A stretch of 10,261 nt of DNA from Blakeslea trispora (Eukaryota > Mucoromycota > Mucoromycetes > Mucorales > Choanephoraceae), in assembly GCA_025331445.1 (NCBI GenBank), contig JAIWNE010000284.1, positions 1 to 10,261 on the forward strand. Reading direction: 5' to 3'. Shown here piece by piece: positions 8,456 through 10,261 of this stretch. The first letter of the stretch is position 1. Every line of letters starts with the position of its first letter. The notes under the pieces are model-generated. The model saw only the letters and a list, made by a program, of their open reading frames with translations. It did no database searches and was not told the origin of the DNA. The position numbers and the translations under genes were made by a program.

Positions 8456-8611
8456 TATAACTTATGGAATTCTATAATCTAAGCGGTAATGACCAGGCGA
8501 GCGAAAAAGAAGATCAAAAATACAACAATAGACTTAGAATAGAATTTAAAATTCTTCGCTGACATTAAAATAAAAGAAGATTAAGCACAGATTACACAGT
8601 CTTATTTTGTA
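8456..8611 (-). promoter_or_regulatory. DIRS 5' leader including terminal repeat
   Basis: Non-coding AT-rich stretch between the outer edge of the 5' terminal repeat (8611) and the gag ATG (8455). In DIRS elements the promoter lies in or near this terminal region, so it is the expected place of transcription start. No core promoter motif can be pinned down. Confidence 0.5.
8582..8611 (-). repeat. DIRS terminal repeat, 5' end
   Basis: On the minus strand it starts TACAAAATAAG and ends CTGTGCTTA. It is the inverted partner of 4664-4693. Its outermost base adjoins the CTAG of the neighbouring Helitron. Confidence 0.88.
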
Positions 8612-8825
8612 CTAGCCGCCCTACTCGCTACGCTCGCTTTACGGTCGTCGTCGCCTCACGGATATGATCCTGACAAACCCCCAATCCCCTCCCTCATTAT
8701 GAAATTTTAAGACCATTGAGAATAAATTATGTTTTTATGAGAAATTTCTAATTGGATAGTCAAAAAATATTAAAATAAGGTTGAATGCGCTTTAGCAAAG
8801 TAAGATTTCAGGATAAACTATGTTT
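8612..8825 (-). other. Helitron 3' non-coding region
   Basis: AT-rich from 8825 to about 8700, then GC-rich near the end (8616-8665). No gene. It includes the CTAG terminus at 8615-8612 and a T at 8611 that belongs to the DIRS repeat. Confidence 0.55.
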
Positions 8826-10261
8826 TCAGTATGTGGTTGATTTTGCACCGTTTCTTTTGTCAAGCAAAACAGAAAGGCCGGATACAGATGTTACTCTCGA
8901 TAAAGCAACATATAGCTGACCATGCGTGAAAACAGGTGAGCGAAGATCTATTCCAACAATTTTGAGGGATTGCCCTTGTGACTTGTTGATAGTCATTGCC
9001 GAAGGAGGGTCTTACAGGGAATGCTTTCTTGTTAAAGTGAATGGGTATTCATTTTCAAGGGTAGAAAGAGTAAAGCGTGGAATCACTTCAACACGGCCAT
9101 CAACACCTGGTAGTTTTACTTTCAGAAGATACTCACCAATGCTCAAAACAGTTACTCGAGTACCATTGCATAGGCCTTTTTCAGCACTAATATTTCTTAG
9201 TATCATGACAGGCATTCCAACTTTCAATTCGAGCACAGAAGGAGGAAGTCCAGAAGGATTTAAACTCTGAAGATACTCAGCTGGCATTTGACGGTCTTCT
9301 GCTCCAGTGGAGTCTTCTTGTGAGATACGATCAACAGCAAACAACAGAACCTTGTCACCAGGCATTTGATCTAATACATATCTATTGATCTCATCTACCA
9401 TGTCATTTCCAGTGCAATAATAGCTCTTTCTTGAAAGAAAGTAGGATCTAAGGTTTGATCCATAGCCTCCTTAGGATAGATGGAATCAACAAACTAGGAA
9501 GGGAGTGACACTGCGGAATATATTGTAGTAAGGATATTCTTCCATTTAGTAAAGAGTTGTAAGACAAATTACCAATCCATTGAGAAAATGCTTGATCAAT
9601 AGGGCTGCTACCTGATAGGCGCATGTTTTCTGTAAGCTTGAGTTTCTTGAGGTTAGGCCAAATTTCTAACGACTTTGCTAATGAAGCCTCAACGATATGG
9701 TGACGTTGACCATGCTTTACAACAGGTCCAATTTGAGCAAAATCGCCCCCCAAAACAACAGGAATACCACCAAACAGCGAATCAGAGTTCGAGCAAATGT
9801 CTTGTAGGGTTCTACTGACTGCTTCAAAACAGTATCTATGCTGCATAGGGACTTCGTCCCAGATTATCAAGCTACATTGTCTTAACATACCAGCAAGGTC
9901 ACTATTTTTTCTATTGCACAGACAGAATTGGGAAAGATGTTCAAGGGGATCTTAAATCGAGAATGTGATGTACGACCACCAGGAAGCAAAAGAGAGGCAA
10001 TACCAGATGAGGCAACGCAGACAACAACTTTTCCTTGACGTCTGAAATAATGGCATAGGGTATTGTAGACGAAATCTTACCCGTGCCAGCTGGACCTTGA
10101 AGAAAGAAGTGCGCAGTGGAAGAATTGGTCGATATGTTATCAATTATCTCATCAAATGCAGCTCTTTGTCCAACATTCATCATGGCTATCTTCTGTTGGT
10201 AGTTCTGCTCTTCAGTATCTCTGTCATAACCAATTTCAGCTTGAAGAATTGGATTACTGCC
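8826..10261 (-). pseudogene. Helitron Pif1-family DNA helicase, C-terminal part, frameshifted, partial
   Basis: Superfamily 1B 5'-3' DNA helicase domain that unwinds DNA in rolling-circle transposition. The frame is open from the window edge. In order: MNVGQRAAFDEII, Walker [12 protein letters not shown] (~10110-10080), [17 protein letters not shown] (~10000-9955), Walker B CSLIIWDEVPM (~9875-9845), motif III GGDFAQIGP (~9750), LTENMRLSG (~9630), then LPPSVLELKVGMPVMILRN with GLCNGTRVTV (~9250-9150), motif [20 protein letters not shown] (~8995-8940) and motif [17 protein letters not shown] (~8930-8890). It stops with TGA at 8828-8826. One-base frame changes lie near 10074, 9908 (A6 tract), 9495, 9413, and a compensating pair near 9028 and 9006 that creates a TAA between them. 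Motif order and the CTAG end favour a Helitron over the cellular Pif1. The Rep domain is outside the window. Confidence 0.85.

Larger units (their letters stand above)
4664..8611 (-). mobile_element. DIRS-type tyrosine-recombinase retrotransposon, about 3.9 kb
   Basis: The element reads right to left: terminal repeat, short leader, gag, RT/RNase H/Dam-like domain, tyrosine recombinase, terminal repeat. It has inverted 30-bp terminal repeats rather than LTRs, and a tyrosine recombinase in place of a DDE integrase. These are the hallmarks of DIRS elements, which integrate as circles and make no target duplication; none is seen here. It is somewhat shorter than DIRS-1 of Dictyostelium (about 4.8 kb). 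I could not find the internal complementary region expected in DIRS elements. All three genes are broken, almost only by one-base indels. Confidence 0.88.
8612..10261 (-). mobile_element. Helitron (rolling-circle transposon), 3' part, open at window edge
   Basis: Pif1-type helicase region followed by about 210 nt of non-coding DNA. On the minus strand this ends GAGTAGGGCGG-CTAG, then T. CTRR followed by a host T is the standard Helitron 3' end. A GC-rich stretch with the repeat AGCGAG-CGT-AGCGAG precedes it, in the place of the usual hairpin, but I could not find a clean stem. The Rep domain and 5' TC end would lie beyond 10261. Confidence 0.7.

Noticed and set aside
7532..8460. Plus-strand ORFs of 80-105 codons
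   Set aside because: They are antisense to gag and the RT start. One runs through the GTT repeat that encodes the Asn tract of gag.
4664..8611. Target-site duplication around the DIRS element
   Set aside because: Flanks at 4663 and 8612 share no duplicated bases. This agrees with tyrosine-recombinase integration.
8616..8665. tRNA or rRNA fragment suggested by the GC-rich patch
   Set aside because: No cloverleaf or A/B-box pattern. Better explained as the Helitron 3' end.
1..10261. CRISPR array, bacterial operon or prophage
   Set aside because: No spaced short repeats, no Shine-Dalgarno-led gene series. Introns and fungal-type transposons point to a eukaryote.

Overview
The window looks like repeat-rich, AT-rich chromosomal DNA of a filamentous fungus. 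It has no bacterial gene layout. It carries a DIRS-type tyrosine-recombinase retrotransposon, a Helitron-type Pif1 helicase, and a probable gene interrupted by short introns with GTAAGT/GTATGT donors and a TACTAAC branch site. DIRS elements are common in Mucoromycota (Prt1 of Phycomyces is one) and full DIRS elements are unusual in Dikarya, so an early-diverging (Mucoromycota-like) fungus is my best guess. This is inference, not proof.

Layout. (1) 1-2473 and 2529-5011 are the arms of a very large inverted repeat around a 55-nt spacer (2474-2528). The arms are roughly 98% alike by eye and differ mostly by single-base indels. The left arm is still matching at base 1, so the repeat continues outside the window. 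(2) At its outer end each arm carries the tail of a DIRS element: the tyrosine recombinase C-terminus, then a 30-bp terminal repeat. Inside this lie about 2.1 kb with a putative four-exon gene of unknown function, copied on - (1187-1986) and + (3026-3827). (3) 4664-8611 is a complete-length DIRS element on the minus strand, bounded by 30-bp inverted terminal repeats: gag, then RT/RNase H/Dam-like domain, then tyrosine recombinase. (4) 8612-10261 is the 3' part of a Helitron on the minus strand. Its CTAG end touches the first base of the DIRS repeat.

Gag, RT, RNase H, the Dam-like domain and recombinase would together form one retrotransposition cycle (packaging, cDNA synthesis, circle integration). 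The helicase belongs to a separate rolling-circle element. As printed, none of the full-length transposon genes is intact. Nearly every break is a one-base indel, often in a homopolymer, with well-conserved protein on both sides. This fits uncorrected long-read errors at least as well as biological decay, and it limits how far any 'pseudogene' call can be trusted.
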